DNA of 64,000 nt from a virus. Shown here one piece after another: positions 13,487 through 21,639 of the stretch. The DNA lies in the IMG/VR virus record IMGVR_UViG_3300027869_000001, positions 1 to 64,000 of that record; one strand, written 5' to 3'. The notes below the pieces were generated by a model. It was not told the DNA's origin, did not search any database, and was given only the letters and a program-made list of their open reading frames with translations. The position numbers and the translations under genes were made by a program. Numbering within the stretch: position 1 is the first letter of the stretch; the number at the start of each line of letters is the position of its first letter.

Positions 13487-13804
13487 ATGACCGGCAGCGC
13501 ATCAGAAAACTGGCATCTGTTGCAACGTGTCGGCGCCACCCACGTCGGCAACGGACAGAAGAAATATTTCCGCTGCCCGGTGTGCAGCGACACCCGTAGT
13601 GGCGGAAACAAACGGAAGAAATGTCTGGTGGTGAGGGGGAAGGACGATGGGCTTGGATTTGATTGCTTCAACTGCGGATGGGGCGGCTTCGCGTGCATCC
13701 AAACTTTCGGACAGCGCCGTGGCGTGGCTCGGCAAAGAGCGGAAGATCGGCCAAGCGACTTTGGAGCGGCTGGGCGTAGGATCCGGTACGGTGTTTTTCC
13801 CTGA
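13487..13804 (+). CDS. zinc-finger primase domain, split from the helicase
   Basis: A 105-residue protein. CPVC (residues 30-33) and CFNC (60-63) form the zinc ribbon that starts T7 gp4-type primases and reads the template. The frame then runs on for about 40 residues that do not resemble the family. The expected continuation (SDSAVAWLG...) is in the +1 frame of the overlapping downstream gene. It is either a stand-alone zinc subunit or the front half of a gene joined by frameshifting. GGTGGTAG precedes the ATG at 13487. Confidence 0.7.
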   Translation: MTGSASENWHLLQRVGATHVGNGQKKYFRCPVCSDTRSGGNKRKKCLVVRGKDDGLGFDCFNCGWGGFACIQTFGQRRGVARQRAEDRPSDFGAAGRRIRYGVFP

Positions 13805-15152
13805 CCTCGGTCGACGCAGCGAAGCCGTGCTGTTCCGGTACCGTGACGGCTGGAAGGGCCGCTCATTCCCCGAGAAATCGTTCGTGGCCGGCAAGGGCCT
13901 CAAACTCAGCTTCTGGAACGAGGAGGCAGTGCTCGGCAGCTGCGCCGAAACCGTGTTCATCACCGAGGGCGAGCTCGATGCGTGCGCCCTGGTCGAAGCC
14001 GGCATCCAGGCCGATCGCGTGCTGTCCGTGCCGAACGGAGCTCGCCAGCGCTCCAGCGATCAACCAACGGCAAGCCGCGGCTACAGCTACGTCGAGGAGG
14101 CGCTCAAGAACGGCTTGGCGCGCACCAAACGTTTTATCTGGTGTGGAGATGGCGATGATGCAGGCCTAGCGCTTCGCTCAGACATGGCCCGCATCCTCGG
14201 TGTGGCCCGGTTCTGGTTCATTGAGTGGCCGGAAGGATGCAAAGATCCAAACGATGTGCTGCGCCATGACGGCGGACTCTACCTGCGCGAACTCGTCACC
14301 GACGGCGCGCTGCCATGGCCGATCCAAGGTCTCTATCGGCTCAGCGAATTGCCGGAGCCCGCCCCGCTGAGCGTGTGGCATCCCGGCTTCTCGGAATGGG
14401 AAAACAAGCTGCTGCTCGCGCCGCGCGCCCTGTCGGTTGTTACTGGTCATCCAGGTCACGGCAAGACGATGCTGTGGACCCAAATCTGGTATCAGATCGC
14501 CGCCGCCTATCATCTCATCATCTGTGCCGCCACGTTCGAGACACGGCCCAAGCCACACATCCGGCGCCAGCTGCGCTCGCTCTACTGCGGCCGGCTCGAA
14601 CGCACGCTTGGAGAACCGGAGGTGCGCGCCGCCGATCAATGGATCGACGACCATTATCTGTTCGCCGTACATCCGGACCAGCGGCCCAGCCTGGAATGGC
14701 TGCTTGACCTCGCCGAGGTCGCCGTGGTCAGACATGGCGCGCGCGTCATCACGGTCGACCCGTGGAACCGGCTCGAGGCGGCACGGGCCGGCAAGGAAAG
14801 CGAGACCGACTACATCGGCCGCTGCCTGCGCACGCTCCACGTCTTTGCCAACGACATGAATTGCCACGTCCAGATCGTGGTGCACCCGGCCAAGATGGAA
14901 AACACGCGGCGTGGCAAGGTGCCCGACCTCGAGGACTGCGCCGGATCCAAACATTGGGAGAACATGAGCGACCAGGGCTTTGTCGTCCACCGCAACATGA
15001 TGTTTGACGGCGGCAATCGCAAAACCGAGGCCACGCTCTATCACAAAAAAGCGCGGTTCGAGGAGTTGGGATATCCGTGCAAATTCGAGATGCGGTTCGA
15101 TCTGGAGAAAAGCAAATACCGGTCGATCGACTACGAGGTGGGACATGGCTGA
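13647..15152 (+). CDS. TOPRIM primase / DnaB-like helicase
   Basis: A 501-residue T7 gp4/Twinkle-type protein lacking its own zinc finger. The TOPRIM part has ITEGELDA (105-112) and CGDGDDAG (166-173). The RecA-like helicase part has Walker A TGHPGHGKT (266-274), ITVDPWN (368-374) and the downstream VVHPAK. It unwinds the fork and primes lagging-strand synthesis in the family. GAGGGGGAAGGACG before its ATG is one of the strongest sites in the window, so it can be made separately from the overlapping zinc-finger gene. Confidence 0.9.
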   Translation: MGLDLIASTADGAASRASKLSDSAVAWLGKERKIGQATLERLGVGSGTVFFPDLGRRSEAVLFRYRDGWKGRSFPEKSFVAGKGLKLSFWNEEAVLGSCAETVFITEGELDACALVEAGIQADRVLSVPNGARQRSSDQPTASRGYSYVEEALKNGLARTKRFIWCGDGDDAGLALRSDMARILGVARFWFIEWPEGCKDPNDVLRHDGGLYLRELVTDGALPWPIQGLYRLSELPEPAPLSVWHPGFSEWENKLLLAPRALSVVTGHPGHGKTMLWTQIWYQIAAAYHLIICAATFETRPKPHIRRQLRSLYCGRLERTLGEPEVRAADQWIDDHYLFAVHPDQRPSLEWLLDLAEVAVVRHGARVITVDPWNRLEAARAGKESETDYIGRCLRTLHVFANDMNCHVQIVVHPAKMENTRRGKVPDLEDCAGSKHWENMSDQGFVVHRNMMFDGGNRKTEATLYHKKARFEELGYPCKFEMRFDLEKSKYRSIDYEVGHG

Positions 15153-15321
15153 CAGCAAATGGAGAACCGTAACGGTCTGGTCCGCGCTGATGGCCGGCTG
15201 GGCCGTGGGGCTCTGGGCGATCTTCATGCTCATCCATTGCGAGGACACGAAGCCAACGGCAACGCGTCGCGCCGCGCTTTATCTGGTGCATGATTGGAAG
15301 GATGATGTGCCATGCCGATAA
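15145..15321 (+). CDS. 58-residue single-pass membrane protein
   Basis: Overlaps the helicase end by eight bases, with GAGGTGGGAC upstream. One transmembrane helix (VWSALMAGWAVGLWAIFMLI, about residues 10-29) is followed by a polar tail with two Cys. The function is unknown. Confidence 0.6.
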   Translation: MADSKWRTVTVWSALMAGWAVGLWAIFMLIHCEDTKPTATRRAALYLVHDWKDDVPCR

Positions 15322-16220
15322 AACGGGATTGGATGGTTGGATATCGTTTTGGCCGTGTAGTCGTCACCGCTCACGCTGGGCGATCAATGTGGCACGTCAA
15401 ATGCGACTGTGGGGAGGAGAAGACAGTACGCACAGATCATTTGCGGAGGGGCTTGTCGCAGTCCTGCGGGTGTCTGTCCGCAGAAATGGCGCGAGCGCGC
15501 AATAGGAGGCATGGAGACACGGTAGGATATACCCAGACTGCCGAATACAGGACGTGGCGGAAAATGATTGTTCGCTGTGAAAATAAGAATTGTGCCGACT
15601 ACTATTTGTACGGCGCGCGCGGAATTAAGGTGTGCCAGGAATGGCGCGAGAGCTTTGCAGAGTTTTTAGCCCATGTCGGTCGTAAGCCATCTCCTAAGCA
15701 TTCAATCGACCGCATCAACAACAACGGCAACTACGAGCCCGGCAACGTGCGATGGGCAACGGCAAGACAACAACGTAGAAATCAGAGGAGCAAACAAGAG
15801 GTCAGGATAGCTGCTGCCGCAGTGGCGGCTGGATCGCTGTTGTTGTCATTACTGCTGGTTCCGTCCGTATCGGCGCATGACTATAAGAGGCCTGATTTGG
15901 ACCATTGGTACGGCGGCCTGCGCAACCCGCGGTCAAGCAATTCCGCCGTCCGCAGCGTCGGATGCTGCTCCAAGACGGATTGCCACGAGACGCAGGCCGC
16001 GATGCGCGGCAACGAATGGTGGGCACGGCTCGCGGTGCGCAACGGCGTTGATTGGGATCCGGGTCCGTGGGTCAGAGTGCCGGAGGACGCGATCCTTCCA
16101 AATCAGAACAACCCGACAGGCTCCGCGGTTATCTGTCATTCGATGAGCCGCGGCGTCGATGGGAATATTGATCCGGCGTCGAACACGGTGTTTTGCTTCA
16201 TCAGGCCGACGGAGTCGTGA
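15312..16220 (+). CDS. AP2/HNH-type DNA-binding protein fused to a secreted phage protein
   Basis: A 302-residue frame with two unrelated halves. Residues 1-161 form a zinc-containing mobile-endonuclease-like protein: CDCG and CGC Cys pairs, YRTWRKMIVRCENKNC, YGARGIKVCQEWRESF and SIDRINNNGNYEPGNVRWAT. From residue 165 follow a hydrophobic signal sequence (AAGSLLLSLLLVPSVSA) and HDYKRPDLDHWYGGLRNP...GCCSKTDCHET, normally a stand-alone exported protein in Rhizobiales phages. The junction (15804) replaces the latter's start codon. A GTG at 15822 could start the second half alone. Confidence 0.75.
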   Translation: MPIKRDWMVGYRFGRVVVTAHAGRSMWHVKCDCGEEKTVRTDHLRRGLSQSCGCLSAEMARARNRRHGDTVGYTQTAEYRTWRKMIVRCENKNCADYYLYGARGIKVCQEWRESFAEFLAHVGRKPSPKHSIDRINNNGNYEPGNVRWATARQQRRNQRSKQEVRIAAAAVAAGSLLLSLLLVPSVSAHDYKRPDLDHWYGGLRNPRSSNSAVRSVGCCSKTDCHETQAAMRGNEWWARLAVRNGVDWDPGPWVRVPEDAILPNQNNPTGSAVICHSMSRGVDGNIDPASNTVFCFIRPTES

Positions 16221-16221
16221 G

Positions 16222-16698
16222 ATGCCGATTGATCACGAACTGCGCGAGTTGCGTAAGCTTTATCATGCCGCCAACAAGCGCGCCGCAGAGTTGAGGCGGT
16301 CGTGGCTCTGGCTCAGAAACCTAGACGCGCTGATTGATCTATGCAGGGAAATCGAAATGGGCGCAGACCGAGCGAACCAAATCGCGTTAGAAGTGCAAGA
16401 TGCAGCGGGAGAGCTTTTGCGCCCAGAAAAAATGGCCATCGAAAGGATCGATCGTCGGCGGCTGCGTGAGATGAGCGAGATGGTCGAGAGGGTGGCACAA
16501 GCAATCACTTGGGCACTTTGCGTCGGAAAAGGGAAGTGTGACCCAGAGCATTGCAATTGCGGAGCAGAAGGCCGCGTAAGTGCCCGCGCTGCAATCGAAG
16601 CATTTAAATACCCGCCAGACGATTTGCTTGATAGGCTTGAGGCAACACTCGACAACAACGGGTGGAACGCCATGATCGACGCCGCGCTCGAGGATTGA
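16222..16698 (+). CDS. hypothetical helical protein
   Basis: A 158-residue protein starting MPIDHELRELRKLYHAANKR behind GGAGTCGTGAG. Mostly helical, with a Cys cluster CVGKGKCDPEHCNC (about residues 99-112) that could bind zinc. The gene is less GC-rich than its neighbours. The function is unknown. Confidence 0.6.
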   Translation: MPIDHELRELRKLYHAANKRAAELRRSWLWLRNLDALIDLCREIEMGADRANQIALEVQDAAGELLRPEKMAIERIDRRRLREMSEMVERVAQAITWALCVGKGKCDPEHCNCGAEGRVSARAAIEAFKYPPDDLLDRLEATLDNNGWNAMIDAALED

Positions 16699-16706
16699 GG
16701 TGTGAT

Positions 16707-17117
16707 ATGACGAAGCAAGCGACCGACAAGATTGCGAAGGGGTTGAAAGAGGTGGTAGAGATCGCGCGCGGTCGGCGCAAACCAGCGCGAGAGACCAAGT
16801 GGTATACGCTAGATCCAAAAAAGCATGGCGCTGGCGGCATCACCAAACGCATGCCAAAACCGCGCAAGCAAGATAACCGCGCGAGGGCCTGGGAGGGCTA
16901 CGCGGTCGTCTTCTTCCCGCAGTATGAAATTGGGTTCAAGGCAACGGTCGGTTTTCACCAGACGCTTGATACCTTGTCTCAGACTCCGGAAGCCGCACGG
17001 GTGAGGTTTGCGGATAACATCGGCGGTGCGGAAAGCCCGGACGTCAAGTGGAAGGAATACCACAAGGCTGGCCATCGGGTACGGAAGGTCCGCGTTATTG
17101 ATCTGGGGCCGGTGTGA
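16707..17117 (+). CDS. basic hypothetical protein
   Basis: A 136-residue protein behind GAGGTGTGAT. The N-terminal 60 residues are very rich in Lys and Arg, then a compact domain with AWEGYAVVFFPQYEIGF. The basic N-terminus suggests nucleic acid binding, but no family was recognised. Confidence 0.6.
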   Translation: MTKQATDKIAKGLKEVVEIARGRRKPARETKWYTLDPKKHGAGGITKRMPKPRKQDNRARAWEGYAVVFFPQYEIGFKATVGFHQTLDTLSQTPEAARVRFADNIGGAESPDVKWKEYHKAGHRVRKVRVIDLGPV

Positions 17118-17118
17118 G

Positions 17119-17781
17119 ATGGCCAAGCGCAAATCACCCCGCATCAAGCCCCAGGGCGCACCGCACCTCTACGTTCAGCCGCCGACCCCGGAGCGCGAGG
17201 GCAAGGCCGGCGCGTTCGTCCGACGCGACACGCTGGGCCGATGCCACGTCGAGGACGCCCCGCTCGATCGCCTCGCCGCACGCCACGTGCTCGCCCGGGA
17301 CCCGGTGCTCAACCGCATGCTGCACGCCGCGGGCCAGCGCTATTTCGAACACTGGTACCTCTCCGGCATGATGGCGCTCGGTGCCCAGGACGTGAGCCGG
17401 CCATACGCGTGCGGAGGCACGTCAGCGGCCTGCGGGATGCCCACCAGCGAGCGAGCCGCCTATCACCGCCAGCAGTACCGCGGGGCCGTCCAGGCGCTCG
17501 GGGCGTGGTTTTCGGCCGCGGTCGACCCAATCGTCCTGGCCGAGCAGGACCTTGCCTCTGTCGGATCGAAAATATCGGGATACCGCAAGCCGAAGGTGGC
17601 CGTCGCCGTGGCGCTAGACCGGCTGCGCGGCGGCCTGGACCTTCTCGCCATCCATTTTCGCATCAAGAGGCTTGACACGGGGACCCCGAGTATGGCAGCC
17701 ACAGGGCACGAGTTAGAAACGCGCCCGGAGGATTCCACCTCGCGGGCGCTTTTGCGTCATAGGGCACTGGCGGGGATGTAA
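17119..17781 (+). CDS. late-regulator-like protein (DUF6456-type)
   Basis: A 220-residue protein in a TGAGATG junction with its upstream neighbour. The centre SERAAYHRQQYRGAVQALGAWFSAAVDPIVL and the end KVAVAVALDRLRGGLDLLAIHF resemble DUF6456 and other helix-turn-helix antitermination-type proteins. It is the last gene before the regulatory gap that precedes the packaging genes, the usual place of a late activator or antiterminator. The specific family is uncertain. Confidence 0.5.
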   Translation: MAKRKSPRIKPQGAPHLYVQPPTPEREGKAGAFVRRDTLGRCHVEDAPLDRLAARHVLARDPVLNRMLHAAGQRYFEHWYLSGMMALGAQDVSRPYACGGTSAACGMPTSERAAYHRQQYRGAVQALGAWFSAAVDPIVLAEQDLASVGSKISGYRKPKVAVAVALDRLRGGLDLLAIHFRIKRLDTGTPSMAATGHELETRPEDSTSRALLRHRALAGM

Positions 17782-17826
17782 GCGTGTATTCCTCTGCCGC
17801 CCGGAAGCGGCATCGGTTGGCGTCAG

Positions 17827-18114
17827 TCAATCCATCGGGCGAACGGCGACGATCTTGGTTACGAGCGGCATCTGCTCGACTTGCTCGATTACGGCCTGAT
17901 CCTGCCCATCGGCGTCGCCAAGATCGAACCCCTCTGGGGCACGGTAGACGAAATAACCGTCGCGGCCATCAAAGCGCGGTCCACAACCGATATCCTCGTA
18001 ATCATGGCCGTATTCGCGTGCCTCTGCGTCCACGATGCGGCATGCCTCGATCGGGTCGTCGGTCGCCGCTTGGCCCCACACGTAGCCGCTATTGCTGTCG
18101 ATCAGGATAAGCAT
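17827..18114 (-). CDS. hypothetical protein, divergent from the next regulator
   Basis: A 95-residue acidic protein on the minus strand with GAGAGGAGACG before the ATG. Early residues (LILIDSNSGYVWGQAATDDPIEACRIVDAE) suggest a small alpha/beta fold. It is transcribed divergently from the HTH gene at 18251 across a shared control region. Its stop codon lies in a copy of the repeated motif found in its promoter. Confidence 0.65.
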   Translation of the reverse strand: MLILIDSNSGYVWGQAATDDPIEACRIVDAEAREYGHDYEDIGCGPRFDGRDGYFVYRAPEGFDLGDADGQDQAVIEQVEQMPLVTKIVAVRPMD

Positions 18115-18143
18115 CGGTTCGTCTCCTCTCGTCTGATGATTGG

Positions 18144-18173
18144 AGACTACCTCAGGTTCATTAAGTTAGTCAA
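18144..18173 (-). promoter_or_regulatory. leftward promoter of the divergent pair
   Basis: Minus-strand TTGACT (18173-18168), an 18-base spacer, then TAGTCT (18149-18144), 30 bases before the ATG at 18114. The -35 lies in a copy of the 11-base motif GATGGATTGAC. Confidence 0.5.
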
Positions 18174-18218
18174 TCCATCTTCCGATCACGAATTGTTACA
18201 GCCTCTTGATGGATTGAC
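18165..18218. repeat. inverted copies of GATGGATTGAC in the divergent control region
   Basis: The 11-mer GATGGATTGAC occurs on the minus strand at 18169-18179 and on the plus strand at 18208-18218, so each supplies the -35 of one divergent promoter. A third minus-strand copy at 17826-17836 overlaps the stop of the intervening gene. That copy and the first form a 15-base direct repeat with one mismatch (17822-17836 and 18165-18179). Confidence 0.65.
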
Positions 18219-18242
18219 ATGGTGCATGGATTGGCTTTATAG
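18214..18242 (+). promoter_or_regulatory. rightward promoter for the HTH regulator
   Basis: Consensus TTGACA (18214-18219), 17 bases, then TTATAG (18237-18242). The expected start of transcription, about 18249-18250, sits directly before the ATG at 18251, implying another leaderless regulator message. Confidence 0.6.
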
Positions 18243-18250
18243 CTTTATCC

Positions 18251-18595
18251 ATGGCAAGAGATTGGGGCTCCGAGCGTAGGCTCGATTACATCGATTATCG
18301 GATGTTGACGGCCGGAACGTTGCGTCGCGGCGACATCATGGCCGTATTCGGCGTGTCGATGCCGCAGGCAAGCGCGGATATTTCCCGCTTCCTATGCCTC
18401 TACCCCAGCGCGATCGAATATGATCGCAGGGCGAAGTATTACCGATCGGCAGACGGTTATCAGTCTCAGAGGAACCTTAATCCAGACGTCCTGCAGGCAA
18501 TTGAAGCGATGGCGGCAACTGGTCATCCGATGGGATGGAGCCAGCCTAGCGCCGGGACACTGCCGCTCGTCATCGCCGCCATTGGGAGGCGCTAA
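18251..18595 (+). CDS. winged-helix transcription regulator
   Basis: A 114-residue protein. Residues 8-60 (RLDYIDYRMLTAGTLRRGDIMAVFGVSMPQASADISRFL) follow the DeoR-like helix-turn-helix seen at the start of WYL-type regulators. The rest (AIEYDRRAKYYR and a helical end) completes a small winged domain; no WYL ligand domain is present. No ribosome-binding site precedes the ATG. It stands just before the packaging genes and faces a divergent gene across shared repeats, so it may time late expression. Confidence 0.65.
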   Translation: MARDWGSERRLDYIDYRMLTAGTLRRGDIMAVFGVSMPQASADISRFLCLYPSAIEYDRRAKYYRSADGYQSQRNLNPDVLQAIEAMAATGHPMGWSQPSAGTLPLVIAAIGRR

Positions 18596-18619
18596 GATCA
18601 CGCGGGATTCCTTTCAAAT

Positions 18620-18674
18620 CAAAACCGGCCACCGCATTCCCCCAAAACCGGCCACTTGGCTCAAATCCGGCCAG
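18620..18674. repeat. three 13-base repeats before the small terminase gene
   Basis: CAAAACCGGCCAC at 18620-18632 and 18643-18655, then the variant CAAATCCGGCCAG at 18662-18674, with 23 and 19 base periods. Each contains the palindrome CCGG. Repeated sites just before terS can be terminase recognition sequences (cos or pac) or regulator binding sites; neither is shown. Confidence 0.5.
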
Positions 18675-18727
18675 TACCCTTTGATGGCCGTTGCCGGAGT
18701 CAGTGTTGCCACGCCTACCGAGCAGAA

Positions 18728-19246
18728 ATGATGGCAGCCCGCAAGAAACCGTCTCCGCAACCGGCGCAGCCGAAGCGCGGCCGCGGTCGCCCAAGCGCCT
18801 TCCGGCCGGAATACGTCGAGCAAGCAGAGAAGCTCTGCAAGCTCGGCGCGACCGATGTGGAGATGGCCGATTTTTTCGGCGTTTCGATCAACACGATCGG
18901 CAACTGGGCGGTGCGGCATCCGCAATTTTTGGGGGTCCTAAAGCTCGGCAAAGAGGCGTTCGACGATCGAATGGAACGCAGCTTGGCTCACCGGGGCCTC
19001 GGCTATACCTACGACGCAGTGAAAATATTCCCGCCGAAAAGGGAAGGCGGCAAGCCGGTCGTTGTGCCCTACCGCGAGCACCTCCCTCCCGACACCGCGG
19101 CAGCTTTCATCTGGCTCAAGAACCGCCGCCGGGCGGAATGGCGCGACCGGCAGGAGCATGAGCTGACCGGCAAGGACGGCGGCCCGATCAGCCTGGGTGA
19201 GCGCCTTGACCGCGCCATAGCCAAGCTCACGGAGCAATCCGGATGA
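18728..19246 (+). CDS. terS: terminase small subunit
   Basis: A 172-residue protein. A Lys/Pro/Arg-rich N-terminus is followed by FRPEYVEQAEKLCKLGATDVEMADFFGVSINTIGNWAVRHPQF (about residues 24-66), the helix-turn-helix of phage small terminases. LKLGKEAFDDRMERSLAHRGLGYTY follows. The C-terminus AFIWLKNRRRAEWRDRQE is the usual end. TerS recognises the packaging site and recruits TerL. ATG 18728 (or 18731) follows CGAGCAGAA. Confidence 0.88.
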   Translation: MMAARKKPSPQPAQPKRGRGRPSAFRPEYVEQAEKLCKLGATDVEMADFFGVSINTIGNWAVRHPQFLGVLKLGKEAFDDRMERSLAHRGLGYTYDAVKIFPPKREGGKPVVVPYREHLPPDTAAAFIWLKNRRRAEWRDRQEHELTGKDGGPISLGERLDRAIAKLTEQSG

Positions 19247-19842
19247 CCAAACCTGACCGCCTCACGATCCGCGGTCTCTCCGCCGACGATCAGGCATGGC
19301 TCGCAGCTGAATCCGACCGGCTTGGATGTGATCCGGAAAACCTGGTACGGATGATGATCCGGCAGCGGATCGGGCCGGGCACAATCGTGCAGCAGGCTGA
19401 GGTATACCAAGAGCCGGCACCACGATTGCGGACCATCTATCCAGAACTTGCGCGCGATCCCGACCCAGATGAGCCAGACGGCACGCCGCTTCCCGAGCCG
19501 GCAGCCGACCCGACCGACGAAGGATCCCTCGACGACCTGATGGCCGCCGGCCCCTCGATCCTCGACGATGCCGTCAGGACGACGCAGAGAGCCCCCGTGG
19601 CTGTGCCGGCGTTCGACCCCTTCGACCGCTTCGGGGGCCGCGGTCTGCGCTACCAGCGGCCCGCGCAGCGCCGGCAAGCGGTGGCCCGTCCCAACATGGG
19701 TGCATTCAGCGCGGGCAGCATGACGCGGCCGGTGGGTGTCAACCCCGATGTGGCGGGCGGCAACAGTTCCGGGGATGGCGTTGGCAACGTCATGCGAGAC
19801 AACATGCGGCATTTCGGGCTTGTGGGGACGCAGGGGCGATGA
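19243..19842 (+). CDS. hypothetical protein between terminase subunits
   Basis: A 199-residue protein in an ATGA overlap with terS. LTIRGLSADDQAWLAAESDRLGCDPENLVRMMIRQRI (residues 6-42) looks like a ribbon-helix-helix or CopG-type segment. The rest is Pro/Ala/Asp-rich and disordered. It is absent from many terminase modules. The function is unknown. Confidence 0.65.
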   Translation: MTKPDRLTIRGLSADDQAWLAAESDRLGCDPENLVRMMIRQRIGPGTIVQQAEVYQEPAPRLRTIYPELARDPDPDEPDGTPLPEPAADPTDEGSLDDLMAAGPSILDDAVRTTQRAPVAVPAFDPFDRFGGRGLRYQRPAQRRQAVARPNMGAFSAGSMTRPVGVNPDVAGGNSSGDGVGNVMRDNMRHFGLVGTQGR

Positions 19843-20120
19843 TTGGCCGGAGAGAATTGATCGGCTCGTTGGGGCTGCTGATAGCGGCGCCGGCCATCGT
19901 CAAGGCATCGAGTTTGATGCCCGTCAAGGCGATTGAGCCCGGGTTGCGGTTTCTGACGTTGGACGATTGGGCTAAGATGTTGGAGCACCGCATAGAGCGC
20001 GATCCATCGTGGCCGAACCACCCGGCAGATACCGGAATTGATCGAGTTCGGATTAATCTGCCCCGTGATTTACAGTGGAGAGTCTACTACCGTGGTGCCA
20101 ATCTCACCCAATATGCATGA
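19839..20120 (+). CDS. exported protein with Tat-like signal
   Basis: A 93-residue protein starting MIGRRELIGSLGLLIAAPAIVKA, a twin-arginine-like signal followed by a short domain with FLTLDDWAKMLEHRIERDPSWPN. It overlaps both neighbours. Small proteins with this signal type are seen beside terminase genes in Rhizobiales prophages. The function is unknown. Confidence 0.6.
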   Translation: MIGRRELIGSLGLLIAAPAIVKASSLMPVKAIEPGLRFLTLDDWAKMLEHRIERDPSWPNHPADTGIDRVRINLPRDLQWRVYYRGANLTQYA

Positions 20121-21630
20121 AGAATCCATCGAAGACCGCCTCGTCCGCACCGCCGCGGAGAACCGGCGTGATCCGCTTACGTTCACACGTCTGGCCTATC
20201 CGTGGCAGGAGCCGGGACCGCTCGAGCGCCATCCAGGTCCCGACAACTGGCAGACCGACATTCTCGGCTACATCGGGGAGAACGTGCGGCCCGGCAATCC
20301 GCTGCGCATAGCCATCGCGGGAGGCGTCGGCCCCGGCAAATCGGCGCTGATGAGTTGGATCGCGCACTGGGGCATGGCGACCTGCACGGATTGCAGAGGC
20401 CGCGTCACGGCCAACACCGGGCCGCAGCTTTCGACCGCGACGTGGCCGGAGATGACCAAATGGTTTAGCATGTCGCTGTGGGCTCGTTGGTTCGAGATCG
20501 GCGATAGGCGAATCCGCTCCGTCGAGGACGCAAGGAAGGACAGCTGGCGCTTCGACGCGCTGACGTGGGACGAGCACCGGCCCGAAGCGTTCGCTGGGTT
20601 CCATAACGCGGGCAGGAGGATTATCTACGCTTTCGACGAGGCGGCGGCGATAGCAACCGCGATCTACCGCGAGGCCGAGGGCATTCTGGCCGGCGCCGAG
20701 GACACTGAGATCATCTGGCTGTGCCTGGGGAATCCCACACGGACAACCACGCAGTTCCGCACGTTCTTTGCCGGCGGCTCAAACTCGCACCTGTGGAAAT
20801 CCTGGCACATCGACACCCGCACGGCGCGGATGTCGGACAAGAAGCAGATCGAGGAGTGGATTGACAGCTACGGCATCGATTCGGATTTCGTCCGGGTCCG
20901 GGTGACGTCGCAGTTTCCCCGGTCGGGATCGACGCAGTTCATCGCGGAGGATTTGGTTGACGGCGCCGCTTCGCCGCAGCGCGATCCGCAGGTGACGATC
21001 TACGATCCGCTGACCGTCGGCGTTGACGTCGCGCGGTTCGGGGACGACAAATCGGTCATCAGGTTCAGGCGCGGGCGTGATGCGCGGACGATCGCCCCGA
21101 TGAAATTCCGGGGGCTTGATAACATGCAGCTCGCGGCTCGGATCGCGGAGATTAACGAACATTACCAGCCAGACGCGATTTTCATCGACGAAGGCGGTAC
21201 GGGCGCGGGCGTCGTGGACCGTTGCCGGCAACTCCAGTTGCCAGTGCAGGGCATTCAGTTCGGCGCGAGCCCGGATCGATCGATGATCGGCGACAAAGGT
21301 GCAGTCGGTTATGCCAACAAACGCGCCGAGATGTGGGGAGCGATGCGCGACTGGCTTGCGGGCGGGATGATCGATGCGGACGCGGAGCTTCGTGCAGACC
21401 TGACCGGGATCGAATACGGATACGTGCTCCGCAACGCGAAGGACGTGATCATTCTGGAGAAGAAAGAGGACATGAAGAAACGCGGTCTGTCCTCGCCTGA
21501 CGATGCGGATGCGCTGGCGCTGACGTTTGCCTATCTCGTGGCACCGACGGACCATCGCAGCCGCTTGGGCAAGAAGACGCAGCATCAGGTTGATTACGAT
21601 CCATTTGGCAAACTCTTTGAAAGAGTGTAA
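20092..21630 (+). CDS. terL: terminase large subunit
   Basis: A 512-residue packaging ATPase and nuclease. GGVGPGKSA (77-85) is the Walker A loop, IIYAFDE (177-183) Walker B, and GNPT (213-216) the coupling motif. The nuclease domain has VGVDVARFGDD (about 309-319), IFIDEGGTG (about 363-371) and DDADALAL (about 470-477), supplying the acidic triad. The GTG at 20092 has GGAGAG nine bases upstream; ATG 20113 is an alternative without a clear site. It overlaps the preceding gene by 29 bases. Confidence 0.93.
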   Translation: MVPISPNMHEESIEDRLVRTAAENRRDPLTFTRLAYPWQEPGPLERHPGPDNWQTDILGYIGENVRPGNPLRIAIAGGVGPGKSALMSWIAHWGMATCTDCRGRVTANTGPQLSTATWPEMTKWFSMSLWARWFEIGDRRIRSVEDARKDSWRFDALTWDEHRPEAFAGFHNAGRRIIYAFDEAAAIATAIYREAEGILAGAEDTEIIWLCLGNPTRTTTQFRTFFAGGSNSHLWKSWHIDTRTARMSDKKQIEEWIDSYGIDSDFVRVRVTSQFPRSGSTQFIAEDLVDGAASPQRDPQVTIYDPLTVGVDVARFGDDKSVIRFRRGRDARTIAPMKFRGLDNMQLAARIAEINEHYQPDAIFIDEGGTGAGVVDRCRQLQLPVQGIQFGASPDRSMIGDKGAVGYANKRAEMWGAMRDWLAGGMIDADAELRADLTGIEYGYVLRNAKDVIILEKKEDMKKRGLSSPDDADALALTFAYLVAPTDHRSRLGKKTQHQVDYDPFGKLFERV

Positions 21631-21639
21631 AATGCTTGA

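Noticed and set aside
14178-15248. 356-codon minus-strand frame opposite the primase-helicase
   Set aside because: Antisense to Walker and TOPRIM motifs; no motif or site of its own.
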